NCBI RefSeq assembly: GCF_017811155.1
Contig: NZ_JACVCV010000006.1
Coordinates: forward strand, 1 to 64,000
DNA: 64,000 nt
Reading direction: 5' to 3'
From: Lunatimonas salinarum
GTDB lineage: Bacteria; Bacteroidota; Bacteroidia; Cytophagales; Cyclobacteriaceae
Positions within the stretch are counted from its first letter, which is position 1, and each line of letters starts with the position of its first letter. A program made the position numbers and the translations under genes. Below are positions 25,426 to 33,823 of the stretch, in pieces. The notes under the pieces are model-generated. The model was not told the DNA's origin, searched no databases, and saw nothing but the letters and a program-made list of their open reading frames with translations.

Positions 25426-25529
25426 AAGTAGGGGCACAGAATAGGTATTACGGAATACTCCCCAAAAAGGCTATTCTGGAAGCCATAATTTAGGTTTGCC
25501 ACATACTGCACTGCCCCACGAGAGAAAAA

Positions 25530-26105
25530 TCAGTCGAAATTTCCGGTTAGAAAGTCTCTGAACTCTTTCGTGTCAAAGTTGCTCATTCCCTCTTGGTAAA
25601 AGACTATTTTGCCTTCCGGGCTTACGACCAAGGTAGTGGGGATGGCCTGACTTCTCAGCGAGGGGTTAAGGCCATAGGCAGCGTGAATGATGGGAAAGGA
25701 AAAGCCTTTTTCTGAGACAAATTTTTTACTTTTTTCAAAGTCATCGTCGAGCGCAATCATCAGGAATGCGACATTATCTCCATTTACTTTCATATACAGT
25801 TCGGAAATATGCGGCATCTCTGCCCGGCAAGGTGGACACCATGTAGCCCAAAGATTGATAAAGAGGGTTTTTCCACGATACTGTGATAGACCTACACGGT
25901 CTCCGTCGGTATCCAAGAACTGTCCAGAAAAGTCAAAAGCTTGCTGTTCCTTGTTTTCAAGCGTCACTTTTGGTTTGATCAATCCGGTACTGAGAATCAG
26001 GGATTGTAGTCCACCCATGATGGGTGTGATGAGTCCGGTGAAATACAGTATGGCGAATGTACCTAATACGATGCCCCAGCTTTTTGCTTCTTTTTTCCAC
26101 TCCAT
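25530..26105 (-). CDS. TlpA-like thiol:disulfide oxidoreductase
   Basis: 191 residues with an N-terminal membrane anchor (about 10-25) and an AhpC/TSA-thioredoxin domain from about residue 58. The active site is ATWCPPCRAEMP, Cys90 and Cys93, as in TlpA/ResA/CcmG proteins, with the family's central insert. The C-terminal IPTTLVVSPEGKIVFYQEG holds the cis-proline. It should reduce disulfides in the periplasm, for example in cytochrome c maturation or oxidative stress. It lies behind the PHP gene's start on the same strand but 104 nt away. Confidence 0.9.
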   Translation of the reverse strand: MEWKKEAKSWGIVLGTFAILYFTGLITPIMGGLQSLILSTGLIKPKVTLENKEQQAFDFSGQFLDTDGDRVGLSQYRGKTLFINLWATWCPPCRAEMPHISELYMKVNGDNVAFLMIALDDDFEKSKKFVSEKGFSFPIIHAAYGLNPSLRSQAIPTTLVVSPEGKIVFYQEGMSNFDTKEFRDFLTGNFD

Positions 26106-26474
26106 GTTTCGTTGGCGATTTGATTAATAAAACGAGCGTTTTTTTGGCAAAGATCTGTCAAAATACATACCCCTACTGTGATGTCGATTACAGTCGTTCA
26201 TGCCTTCAACAGTTCGCGACCTTAGAAGATAGTCCCTTCGTTTTTCAAATTTAACAAAATAGGTACCTCGCAGGGTTCATTTGTCTCCACTTTCCAAAGG
26301 GCAGGTAGGTTTGTTATTCAATTTTAAGAGTGGATATTGCCACTTTTAGGGTGCCTGTTGCTAGTCAAATAGGCATTAGATACACCAAATTTCCCACCCG
26401 TATGTATTAAATATCGGTGAAGGTCGGTATTTTGACCAAAGGTCGAAGTTTATTCCTTTAGAGAAGTCAGTTAA
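26106..26474. other. Intergenic stretch, no gene seen
   Basis: 369 nt of AT-rich DNA between tlpA-like and haemoglobin genes. The only pattern noticed is three GGTC/GACC half-sites at 26422-26444 (GGTC..GACCAAAGGTC). It must hold the promoter of the thioredoxin gene. Confidence 0.45.
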
Positions 26475-26846
26475 TCATTTGTTTACCATATGGTTTGCGG
26501 CTTTTACAAAATAAGCTAACAAGGCCTCTCTAGTCTCATTTTCCATAGGTACCGAATCTATGGCCTTAAACATGCAGTTTAGCCAAGTATTACGGATGGC
26601 ACCATCTATGGGCCATTGAAAATGCCGTCTACGCAACATCGGGTGGCCTCTTTTTTCCAAATAGGGAGATGGACCACCAAATACATGCAGTAAAAACCAA
26701 AAGAGCCTTTGTTCCGCGGGCTGTAGGTCCGGTGGGTATAATTTCCGCAAGGATTCCTCCTTTGCTACCTCGATGTAAAAGGTTGTAGCGAGCCTTTTGA
26801 TTTTTTCTTCGCCCAGTGCTTCGAAAATAGAGATGTTTCCATTCAT
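26475..26846 (-). CDS. Group II truncated haemoglobin
   Basis: The ATG at 26846 gives 123 residues, the usual size of a 2-on-2 globin. The family motif RGHPMLRRRHFQWPID contains the proximal His75, followed by Trp88 (RNTWLNCM), both typical of group II (trHbO). It binds oxygen or NO through haem and is thought to detoxify NO or supply oxygen to respiration. On the minus strand TATTTTTG (26858-26851) lies directly upstream of the ATG, suggesting a nearly leaderless message. The neighbouring esterase gene is divergent. Confidence 0.88.
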   Translation of the reverse strand: MNGNISIFEALGEEKIKRLATTFYIEVAKEESLRKLYPPDLQPAEQRLFWFLLHVFGGPSPYLEKRGHPMLRRRHFQWPIDGAIRNTWLNCMFKAIDSVPMENETREALLAYFVKAANHMVNK

Positions 26847-26850
26847 CCGA

Positions 26851-26858
26851 CAAAAATA
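26851..26858 (-). promoter_or_regulatory. -7 promoter box of the haemoglobin gene
   Basis: TATTTTTG on the minus strand fits TAnnTTTG and ends 5 nt before the ATG. The -33 box is poor. Confidence 0.35.
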
Positions 26859-26987
26859 CACATCTCTCTCAATAAAGGTGGTGTGCCGAAAACCGGAAAG
26901 CCGAAAATTAAGGGTTGCACTCGGTTTCAACTTACGCATAAATTCACGAAATTTGACAGACTTGGATCAAATTGGGATTAAGTCGTC

Positions 26988-28661
26988 ATGATTATGAAAA
27001 GACCTGTATGTATTTTCCTTTTATTCTTTGTGTTGGTAGCTTTGGAATTACAGGCTCAAAAGCTGAAAGCCGGGCCACAGGTGTTGACTATACACAGCGT
27101 GGCCGATGATACCGAGCAGCCCTATGCACTGTATCTTCCCGCCGACTTTCAGGAGGATAAAGATTACCCGCTGGTAATGATGCTTCATGGAGCCGGTTCG
27201 AACCACCGTTTGGCGTTAAGGCGGGTTTTTGGAAAGAGCAATGCGGAAGGCGAAACAGATGTGGAGGCTAGCAGGTACTTCCCCCAATGGGATAATGTGG
27301 ATTATATTGTAGCTGCACCTTTTGCGAGGGGCACTGCCGGTTATCAAGGTATTGTCGAACAAGACGTTTATGCCGTGTTGGAGGATGTAAAGGAACGGTT
27401 TCGGATAGACGAAGATCGGATTTACCTTACCGGATTGTCCATGGGGGGAGGGGGCACGCTTTGGTTGGGACTTACCAGGCCAGATATTTGGGCGGCGATA
27501 GCACCGGTATGCCCCGCACCACCCGCCGGTGCCACCGATTTGGTCGGCAATGCATTGAATCTTCCGGTTCATTTTTTTCACGGGGATGCCGATCCGGTGG
27601 TACCTATTTCCGGCACAAGGGCGATGGTAGAAGATATGCAGGCTAAAGGTATCCTGGTGTTTTCTGAAGAATACGAGGGGGTAAAACACGATAGTTGGGT
27701 GAATGCCTATGCCGGTGGGCGGATTTTTGACTGGTTTTCTCGGTACAAACGTGATCCATTTCCAGAGAAAGTGGCCTTTAGGACAAGGTCACTTACCCAT
27801 CACCAGGCCTATTGGGTAGAACTGAATCAGCTAGTTCCCGGAAGTCTGGCGTCCATTGAGGCATCCATCCTTTCCGGGCAAAAGATCTCGGTAACCACAG
27901 ATTCCGTATTGGAATTTACGCTGCATCTCCAGGATCATCCGGCGGTACAAACGGAACAACAGCTCGATATTTCCATAGATGGAAAGAGCCTTCGGTTGTT
28001 GCCCGGTTCGCAATTGTCCTTTTACAGGGATGGTAATACTTGGAGAGTGGGCAGTTTGGTGCAAGCGGGAGGACTCATCAAGCGTCCGGGTCAGTCCGGT
28101 CCGGTGTTCGCGGGGTTTTCGGATCGGCACGTGTATGTATACGGCACTGCGGACAATCCCTCTTCGGAAGAGTTGGTGCGTCGTCGTCAGCAGGCATACG
28201 AAGCAGCTAATTGGTCGGCTTATCGGGGTGAGTTTTTGGGGAGGATCATGTTTTTTCCGCGCATCTTAGCCGATAAGGAAGTTCGTCCCAGTGATCTCGC
28301 TTCCAGTAATCTGGTCTTATTCGGTGTCAAGGAGACCAATTCCATCATTCGGCAGATGGAGAAATCGGTGCCTATGCATTTGGATCCTGAGGATCAGGAT
28401 CATGGGCTATTGTATATTTATCCCCACAACGGCCAGTACGTAGTCGTGAATTCCGGATTGCCTTGGTGGGGCGGGAGTAGGGCTCCAGGTTTTAATTTTG
28501 TGGGCGAGGTACATCAAAAGTTGGGTACTTTCAAGGATTTTCGGCTATACAAAGGCCATGTGGACGAAGTGCTGGCCGAGGGGTATTTTGATACGCGATG
28601 GCAACTTGCCGATACAGACAGTGAATTATTGATAAACAGTGGGGTGATTACCGTAAAATAA
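26988..28661 (+). CDS. Secreted alpha/beta-hydrolase esterase with extra C-terminal domain
   Basis: 557 residues with a signal peptide cut near ..LELQAQ. The esterase domain (about 30-260) has nucleophile Ser151 in GLSMGGGG, Asp202 in HGDADPVVP and His234 in GVKHDSW, and LMLHGAGS forms the oxyanion region; it resembles feruloyl/acetyl esterases and secreted phospholipases. Residues about 265-557 form a second, mostly beta region with no motif I recognise. The following DASS transporter gene starts 5 nt after the stop, so both are one operon: ester hydrolysis outside, uptake of the freed organic acid (inference). Confidence 0.85.
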   Translation: MIMKRPVCIFLLFFVLVALELQAQKLKAGPQVLTIHSVADDTEQPYALYLPADFQEDKDYPLVMMLHGAGSNHRLALRRVFGKSNAEGETDVEASRYFPQWDNVDYIVAAPFARGTAGYQGIVEQDVYAVLEDVKERFRIDEDRIYLTGLSMGGGGTLWLGLTRPDIWAAIAPVCPAPPAGATDLVGNALNLPVHFFHGDADPVVPISGTRAMVEDMQAKGILVFSEEYEGVKHDSWVNAYAGGRIFDWFSRYKRDPFPEKVAFRTRSLTHHQAYWVELNQLVPGSLASIEASILSGQKISVTTDSVLEFTLHLQDHPAVQTEQQLDISIDGKSLRLLPGSQLSFYRDGNTWRVGSLVQAGGLIKRPGQSGPVFAGFSDRHVYVYGTADNPSSEELVRRRQQAYEAANWSAYRGEFLGRIMFFPRILADKEVRPSDLASSNLVLFGVKETNSIIRQMEKSVPMHLDPEDQDHGLLYIYPHNGQYVVVNSGLPWWGGSRAPGFNFVGEVHQKLGTFKDFRLYKGHVDEVLAEGYFDTRWQLADTDSELLINSGVITVK

Positions 28662-28666
28662 GGACT

Positions 28667-30085
28667 ATGCCAGATAGCGATTCCAGGTATGCAGCAATCA
28701 AGTGGTACAGGAGACTTCGGTTGAATTGGATTTTTAATACGTCTACTTTTTTTGGGAATTTTGTCATCGCACTTATCATTACCTCCTTTTTTAGTCAGTT
28801 GGAATATGATGTAGAGGTGAATTATGTATTTTTTATCACGGTATTGGCGATTGGTCTATGGGTGACGGAGGCGTTGCCTCCTTTTGCCGTTGGGATTTTT
28901 ATCATTGCCATGATGTTGGTGGGCTTCAGTACCGATTACGTATTTGAAAAGTCCGCCTCCCCCGAATTGTTTTTGGATACTTGGACCTCGAATGTGATCT
29001 GGTTGCTCTTGGGTGGATTCTTTCTTGCCGAGGGTATGAGTATGGTAGAGCTGGACCGGGAGCTGTTTCGATTTACGGTCAGAAGGTTTGGTAGTAAACC
29101 ACAACGGTTGTTGTTGGGGTTGATGATGATGACTGCACTGGCCAGTATGGTTATGTCAAACACCGCAACCACTGCCATGATGGTATCTTCGATTCTTCCT
29201 TTGGTGCATCTTTTGGGAAAGGCCTCGCCTTATTCGAAGGCACTACTTACGGCGATTCCTGCCTCGGCATCGGTAGGTGGTATAGGCACCATCATCGGCA
29301 GCACTCCCAATGCCATTGCTGTGGGGGCTTTGCAGGAGAAGGGGATTTCCCTCACGTTTATCGAATGGATGGCGGTAGGTTTTCCCACCGGATTGTTTTT
29401 GGTCTGGCTGTTTTGGAAGTTTCTTTGCAGTCGTTACGATTTTTCGGAGGTGGTACTGGATTTGGAAAAATTGCCCAAACGGGAAGGGTCCGTGGATCCC
29501 GCAAAGCGGTATTCGGTCATAATAACCTTATTGATAACCGTGGGGATGTGGTTGACGGAACCATTTCACGGAATACCGGTTGCTGCTACTTCTGCAATTC
29601 CGATTGTCCTGCTGACGATGACACAGGTGATTCATGCCGATCAGGTACGTACCCTACCCTGGGATACCTTAATGTTGGTAGCCGGAGGATTGGCCTTGGG
29701 GATAGGATTGGTGGATGTGGGTTTGGCAGCTATCGTCATGGAAAAGGTAAATTCATTGCCGATTCATGTCATAGGGGTGGTGATTATTTTTTGCATCATT
29801 GCAGTGTTGGTCTCCAATGTGATGAGCAATACGGCCGCGGCAGCTATTCTGGTGCCATTAGGCGCCTCGCTTCCAGGTTCATACGGTATCGCTGTTCCGG
29901 TTATGGTGGCGATTAGTTGTTCCTGTGCACTGTTATTACCGGTTTCCACTCCTTCCAACGCCATCTCCTACAGCACCGGGTTGGTGGAGCAGAAGGATTT
30001 TAGACTAGGTGGTTTGTTTTTTATCATTCTTGGCCCGATGCTCGCATTTTTGACAGTGATGGTTTGGGTGTTGTTTTACATTTAG
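28667..30085 (+). CDS. DASS (SLC13)-family anion symporter
   Basis: 472 residues with about 11-12 transmembrane helices. The two SNT motifs that bind Na+ and substrate in VcINDY-like transporters are present: VMSNTATTAMM and VMSNTAAAAILVP, plus GSTPNAIAVG and STPSNAISYSTG. It should carry di- or tricarboxylates or sulfate into the cell with sodium. It is translated directly behind a secreted esterase, which suggests that its substrate is an acid released by that enzyme. Which acid cannot be told. Confidence 0.9.
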   Translation: MPDSDSRYAAIKWYRRLRLNWIFNTSTFFGNFVIALIITSFFSQLEYDVEVNYVFFITVLAIGLWVTEALPPFAVGIFIIAMMLVGFSTDYVFEKSASPELFLDTWTSNVIWLLLGGFFLAEGMSMVELDRELFRFTVRRFGSKPQRLLLGLMMMTALASMVMSNTATTAMMVSSILPLVHLLGKASPYSKALLTAIPASASVGGIGTIIGSTPNAIAVGALQEKGISLTFIEWMAVGFPTGLFLVWLFWKFLCSRYDFSEVVLDLEKLPKREGSVDPAKRYSVIITLLITVGMWLTEPFHGIPVAATSAIPIVLLTMTQVIHADQVRTLPWDTLMLVAGGLALGIGLVDVGLAAIVMEKVNSLPIHVIGVVIIFCIIAVLVSNVMSNTAAAAILVPLGASLPGSYGIAVPVMVAISCSCALLLPVSTPSNAISYSTGLVEQKDFRLGGLFFIILGPMLAFLTVMVWVLFYI

Positions 30086-30149
30086 TGAGAATGAAACCTA
30101 TTCAATCGTTAATTTGTACCTTTGTGTGCACATCGGTTACGAAATAACT

Positions 30150-31067
30150 ATGATCTCCCAGATAACCTCTTTTAGCGGCCTTCGCGGTGCCGCAAGTTTC
30201 CTGTTTATCCTCGCGTCTTTTTCAGCCCATGCTCAATTAACGGGTAGGGTCGATTTGGGTGAGTATGGAATCTCCTTTACCATTCCGGAGGGATGGATGG
30301 GGCAGGAGGTCGAAGATGGGCTGGTTCTGGTGTCTGAGGGAGTTGCCGGGTTCATGTACCTTTCACTGAACTCTTATGATTCTATAGAGGAACTGAAGCG
30401 GGAAATGTCGCAGGGAGTGCAGGAAGGAGAGGCGATCTCCCTACAAGCTGCCGGACAAATTGAACAGCTAGATGCGCAGTCGTTCGGGACTATTTTCGAG
30501 GGTGTGATTGAAGGGGATGCTGCCAAGGCCTACGGGATTGCGGTTTTTCACAGCGAGGGATTCGGAGTCAATATCCTGGCGGCGACCAATGCCTCCTCTT
30601 ATGAAGATTCCTTTAAAGACACTGCCGTGAAGTTGGCCCGAAGTTTTGAGTTTACGACGGTGAATACCGTAGATGTTGGCTTAGTGGAAGCTTGGAGAGA
30701 AAAGCTAAATCATAGCAGCTTGTACTATTTGGAATCTTATTCCAGCGGATTGTCCGGGGGAACTAGCGCCCAAGTCCAAATGACGTTGTGTCCTGACGGG
30801 TACTTTCAGTATTCTTCCCAATCCTCCCTGTCCATTGATGTGGGAGGAGCTTCAGGAAATGCTGCCGGAAAGCAACAAGGGTCAGGTAGCTGGGAGGTAA
30901 TGGCTACCCCTCAAGGTGGCGCAAAACTCCAACTTCAATTTGCAGATGGCGACGTTTGGGTGTTTGATCTCACGACCAATGCAGAGGGTCACACGCTTCT
31001 TAACGGCAGAAGGTACCTGCGGATTCTGGCGGGTGACCCAAATGGCTATGGCCCAAACTGCCCTTAA
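30150..31067 (+). CDS. Exported protein of unknown function
   Basis: The ATG at 30150 gives 305 residues with a signal peptide cut at ..FSAHAQ. Residues about 30-165 resemble the PsbP-like/DUF1795 type seen in stress proteins (LGEYGISFTIPEGWMG..), and about 170-300 form a second domain with SLYYLESYSSG..GYFQYSSQSS..GSWEV, like C-terminal domains of many secreted Bacteroidota proteins. No enzyme motif is seen. TACCTTTG at 30117-30124 matches the -7 consensus 25 nt before the start. I do not recognise a function. Confidence 0.6.
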   Translation: MISQITSFSGLRGAASFLFILASFSAHAQLTGRVDLGEYGISFTIPEGWMGQEVEDGLVLVSEGVAGFMYLSLNSYDSIEELKREMSQGVQEGEAISLQAAGQIEQLDAQSFGTIFEGVIEGDAAKAYGIAVFHSEGFGVNILAATNASSYEDSFKDTAVKLARSFEFTTVNTVDVGLVEAWREKLNHSSLYYLESYSSGLSGGTSAQVQMTLCPDGYFQYSSQSSLSIDVGGASGNAAGKQQGSGSWEVMATPQGGAKLQLQFADGDVWVFDLTTNAEGHTLLNGRRYLRILAGDPNGYGPNCP

Positions 31068-31077
31068 TGGCAATTCT

Positions 31078-31995
31078 TTAGCCGATCGCTTTCACGGCCG
31101 CTTTCATTTTGGCAAGTCCGGTTTTGGCCACTTCCAGTGGATCCTGTTCCCAATACGTGCGGTTAAACAATTCCAGGGAAAGCACTTTCTCCCCACCCAT
31201 ATTTTGAAGATCGGTCAAAATCTGCGTCATCGGTGCCGCCCCGTCGCCCGGGTACACGCGGTCTTTATCCTCCTGTTGTTCACGAGGGATGGAGTCCACG
31301 TAATCATTCATGTGAAAAATCTCGATGGCCTGACCGTTGAGGAGTTTGAGTCCGTCGTAGCCGGATCCTCCCCGAAAGAGGTGATAGACATCTGCGAGTA
31401 TTCGGGCATCGGGATCGTTTGCGGCGGCAGCCACCGCGAGTGTCTGTCCCAGGTGGTGGAAAGGCTTAAAGGCACCCCAAAATTCCAATTGGGGCCGGAC
31501 TCCTGTTTTTCGGCCAAGGTCTAACAGGCGCCTGTATTTTGCCCCGGCAGCCAATAAGTCGATGGGTCCGTCGTTTCCGATGGCCGGGGCTGCGATCCGA
31601 TGGCAGCCAATGGCGGCAAGCATGTTCATCTCTTCCTCCATTTGCTTGAATCCGGCTGCACTTCGCGCCTCGTCCATCGCCATCCACGGAGCGAAGCCAA
31701 TGGCATTTTCTGCTTTGAGGCGATTGGTCTCCAGTAGCTTGCGGAGGGCAGGAGCCCCCTGTTCATCAACGAACTTTTTGATGTCTTCCACCCAGAGCTC
31801 TATCCCGTCGTAACCGGCTTTGGAAGCTATCTCGATGTACTTTACGATTCCCGGATTCTGACCCCGAATGGTGCTGGTATTCAGGCAATATCGGAAATTG
31901 CTTTTTCGTTTTGGAGAGGCATCTGAAGCTTGCGGCAAAACGGTCATGGCAGGCAATAGGGTAAGACCTTTTAGGATATTCCTTCGTTGATTCAT
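31078..31995 (-). CDS. Tat-exported sugar phosphate isomerase/epimerase-like TIM barrel
   Basis: 305 residues with a twin-arginine leader MNQRRNILKGLTLLP and cleavage near ..DASPK. The barrel is of the xylose-isomerase/AP-endonuclease 2 type, with metal ligands expected in LEFWGAF, ARILADVYHLF, IEIFHMNDYV and VLSLELFN. The family epimerises or isomerises sugars such as hydroxypyruvate, tagatose or inositol derivatives. Tat export implies folding and metal loading in the cytoplasm and work in the periplasm. It faces the unknown exported protein at 30150 (10-nt gap) and is otherwise alone. Confidence 0.82.
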   Translation of the reverse strand: MNQRRNILKGLTLLPAMTVLPQASDASPKRKSNFRYCLNTSTIRGQNPGIVKYIEIASKAGYDGIELWVEDIKKFVDEQGAPALRKLLETNRLKAENAIGFAPWMAMDEARSAAGFKQMEEEMNMLAAIGCHRIAAPAIGNDGPIDLLAAGAKYRRLLDLGRKTGVRPQLEFWGAFKPFHHLGQTLAVAAAANDPDARILADVYHLFRGGSGYDGLKLLNGQAIEIFHMNDYVDSIPREQQEDKDRVYPGDGAAPMTQILTDLQNMGGEKVLSLELFNRTYWEQDPLEVAKTGLAKMKAAVKAIG

Positions 31996-32167
31996 GGGCT
32001 TGTGTTCGGGTAGTAGTTGACTTCTACAGCCTAAAGATAAACGATAGACGCAGTTAATTGAAGGATATTTGGAAAATTTATGTATACTGTTGTACCAATG
32101 GTTTTGGTGAAATGATTAGAAAGAATTAAGGTAAGGAACAAAGAAATAAATAACCTCCCAATCAACC

Positions 32168-32695
32168 ATGCAAAACAAACCAATTTCTCCCAACCTCGAA
32201 GTATGGCAGTGCGGCCCTATAGAAGGGGTGCCTCCCTTGTTACAACCCGTGGCCCATGCCCTGTTGCAGACCGTGGAAGACGCTAACAAGTACCTGCAGG
32301 ACGTGGACGACCACCTGCTGTGGGAAAGACCCGGTGGGCTGGCTTCGGTGGGATTTCACCTGCAGCACATGGCTGGAGTGGTCGATCGGCTTTTCACCTA
32401 TGCCTATGGGCAGACCCTGCGGGAAGAGCAACTTACCTATCTCAAGCTGGAGGGGACACCACGGGCAGGTTTGGAGACGGTAGCAGACCATATCCGCCAT
32501 TTGGAGCAGCAAATCGATGAAGCCATAGCCATGCTTCGCCACACCGATGAAAGCCTGCTGACCGACGCCAGGTACCTTGGCAGGAAGCGTATACCTACCA
32601 CGCAGATTGGGCTATTGGTACACGCAGCGGAGCACTTGCAGCGCCATGTCGGTCAGTTGCTCGTGACCGTAAGATGGGTTCAGTCCATCGACTAA
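32168..32695 (+). CDS. DinB-family protein
   Basis: 175 residues predicted as a four-helix bundle. Three histidines typical of the family's metal site are present: VGFHLQHMAG near residue 65 and HAAEHLQRHVGQLL near the C-terminus. DinB-like proteins include bacillithiol/mycothiol-dependent transferases and DNA-damage-inducible proteins of unknown activity. The protein is cytoplasmic. The start MQNKPIS follows an A-rich leader. It ends 73 nt before the Tat-exported NIF3 gene and may be transcribed with it. Confidence 0.8.
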   Translation: MQNKPISPNLEVWQCGPIEGVPPLLQPVAHALLQTVEDANKYLQDVDDHLLWERPGGLASVGFHLQHMAGVVDRLFTYAYGQTLREEQLTYLKLEGTPRAGLETVADHIRHLEQQIDEAIAMLRHTDESLLTDARYLGRKRIPTTQIGLLVHAAEHLQRHVGQLLVTVRWVQSID

Positions 32696-32768
32696 TTTGC
32701 CGGGTGGTTTGGGATTTGCGGAATTTTTTGTGAATTTTCCTTCCGACAAACCTATTAAACGTAAACCG

Positions 32769-33689
32769 ATGAGTAAACTTAATGGCTCGGCAGAGATGCC
32801 TGGGCGACGGGAATTTATTGTTTCCGCAGGAAGGGGGGTGGGTGCGCTTTTTGTCGCACCGACTTGTTTGGCAGCAGCTCATAATTCGGCGCCTTTGGAG
32901 ATCACGGTGCAGCAGGTCATCGATACTATTCTCCGAGATATCCCCCAATCGCCGTTCGCAAAAACCGTTGATGTATTGGTGTCCGGGTCTGCGCATCAGC
33001 CGGTATCCGGTATTGTTACCACCATGTTTCCAACGATAGAAGTAATCCACGCCACCGCGCAGGCCGGTGCCAACCTGATCATTGCACACGAAACTCCCTT
33101 TTACAACCACCAAGATGAGACAAGTTGGCTTCAAGAGGACCCTGTCTACCGGGAAAAAGTGCGCCTACTAGAAAAATACAAGATCGCTATCTGGCGGTTT
33201 CACGATCACTGGCACCGGGCAATTCCCGATGGGATCATCATGGGAAACCTAATACGTGTTGGTTGGGAGGGGTATTACGATCCGAATAGCCCTCGGCTAA
33301 TTAACCTTCCGGAAGCCGTGTCGCTTGGTGCATTGATTTCCCATGTCAAAAAGGGGCTGCGTGCCCAACAAGTCCGGGTGATAGGTGCCATGGATCAGCC
33401 CTGTCAATCCGTATATATGGCATTTGGCTTTATGGACAGCAAGATGCAAATTGAGGCGATAAGACAGTATCAACCGGATGTCATTCTCAGCGGCGAGACC
33501 AGGGAATGGGAGACCGTGGAGCGGGTGAGAGACGGGAAGGCTTTGGGGGCGAATACCTCGCTGGTGGTGCTGGGACATGAAGTGAGCGAAGACGCAGGCA
33601 TGGCCTACGCCGCACAATGGATTAGCGAGCGTATCCTTGGGGTTTCGGTGACGCACGTGCCATCAGGAGACCCCTTTTTGTTTCTTTGA
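32769..33689 (+). CDS. NIF3-family dinuclear-metal protein with Tat leader
   Basis: The ATG at 32769 gives 306 residues. GRREFIVSAGRGVGALFV followed by ..CLAAAH is a clear twin-arginine signal. The rest is NIF3/DUF34: QQVIDTILRDIP, SGIVTTMFPTIEVI, LIIAHETPFYNH (two metal His) and the C-terminal GHEVSEDAG (His/Glu). NIF3 proteins are normally cytoplasmic toroids with a two-metal centre and a disputed hydrolase role. An exported form is uncommon and implies a different substrate. Length is slightly above the short form of the family, without the PII-like insert. Confidence 0.8.
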   Translation: MSKLNGSAEMPGRREFIVSAGRGVGALFVAPTCLAAAHNSAPLEITVQQVIDTILRDIPQSPFAKTVDVLVSGSAHQPVSGIVTTMFPTIEVIHATAQAGANLIIAHETPFYNHQDETSWLQEDPVYREKVRLLEKYKIAIWRFHDHWHRAIPDGIIMGNLIRVGWEGYYDPNSPRLINLPEAVSLGALISHVKKGLRAQQVRVIGAMDQPCQSVYMAFGFMDSKMQIEAIRQYQPDVILSGETREWETVERVRDGKALGANTSLVVLGHEVSEDAGMAYAAQWISERILGVSVTHVPSGDPFLFL

Positions 33690-33823
33690 GGGGAGTGAAA
33701 AGAAAGCCGCCGTGTATTCGCTTTGGCTACGCCTTGGATGGACGAGCTATCCGCTGTCAGGTGGTTGGGAAGGATTTATTCGTATAACTGGCAGTTTGCG
33801 GGCACTAGATGCCTTTGGTGTGA

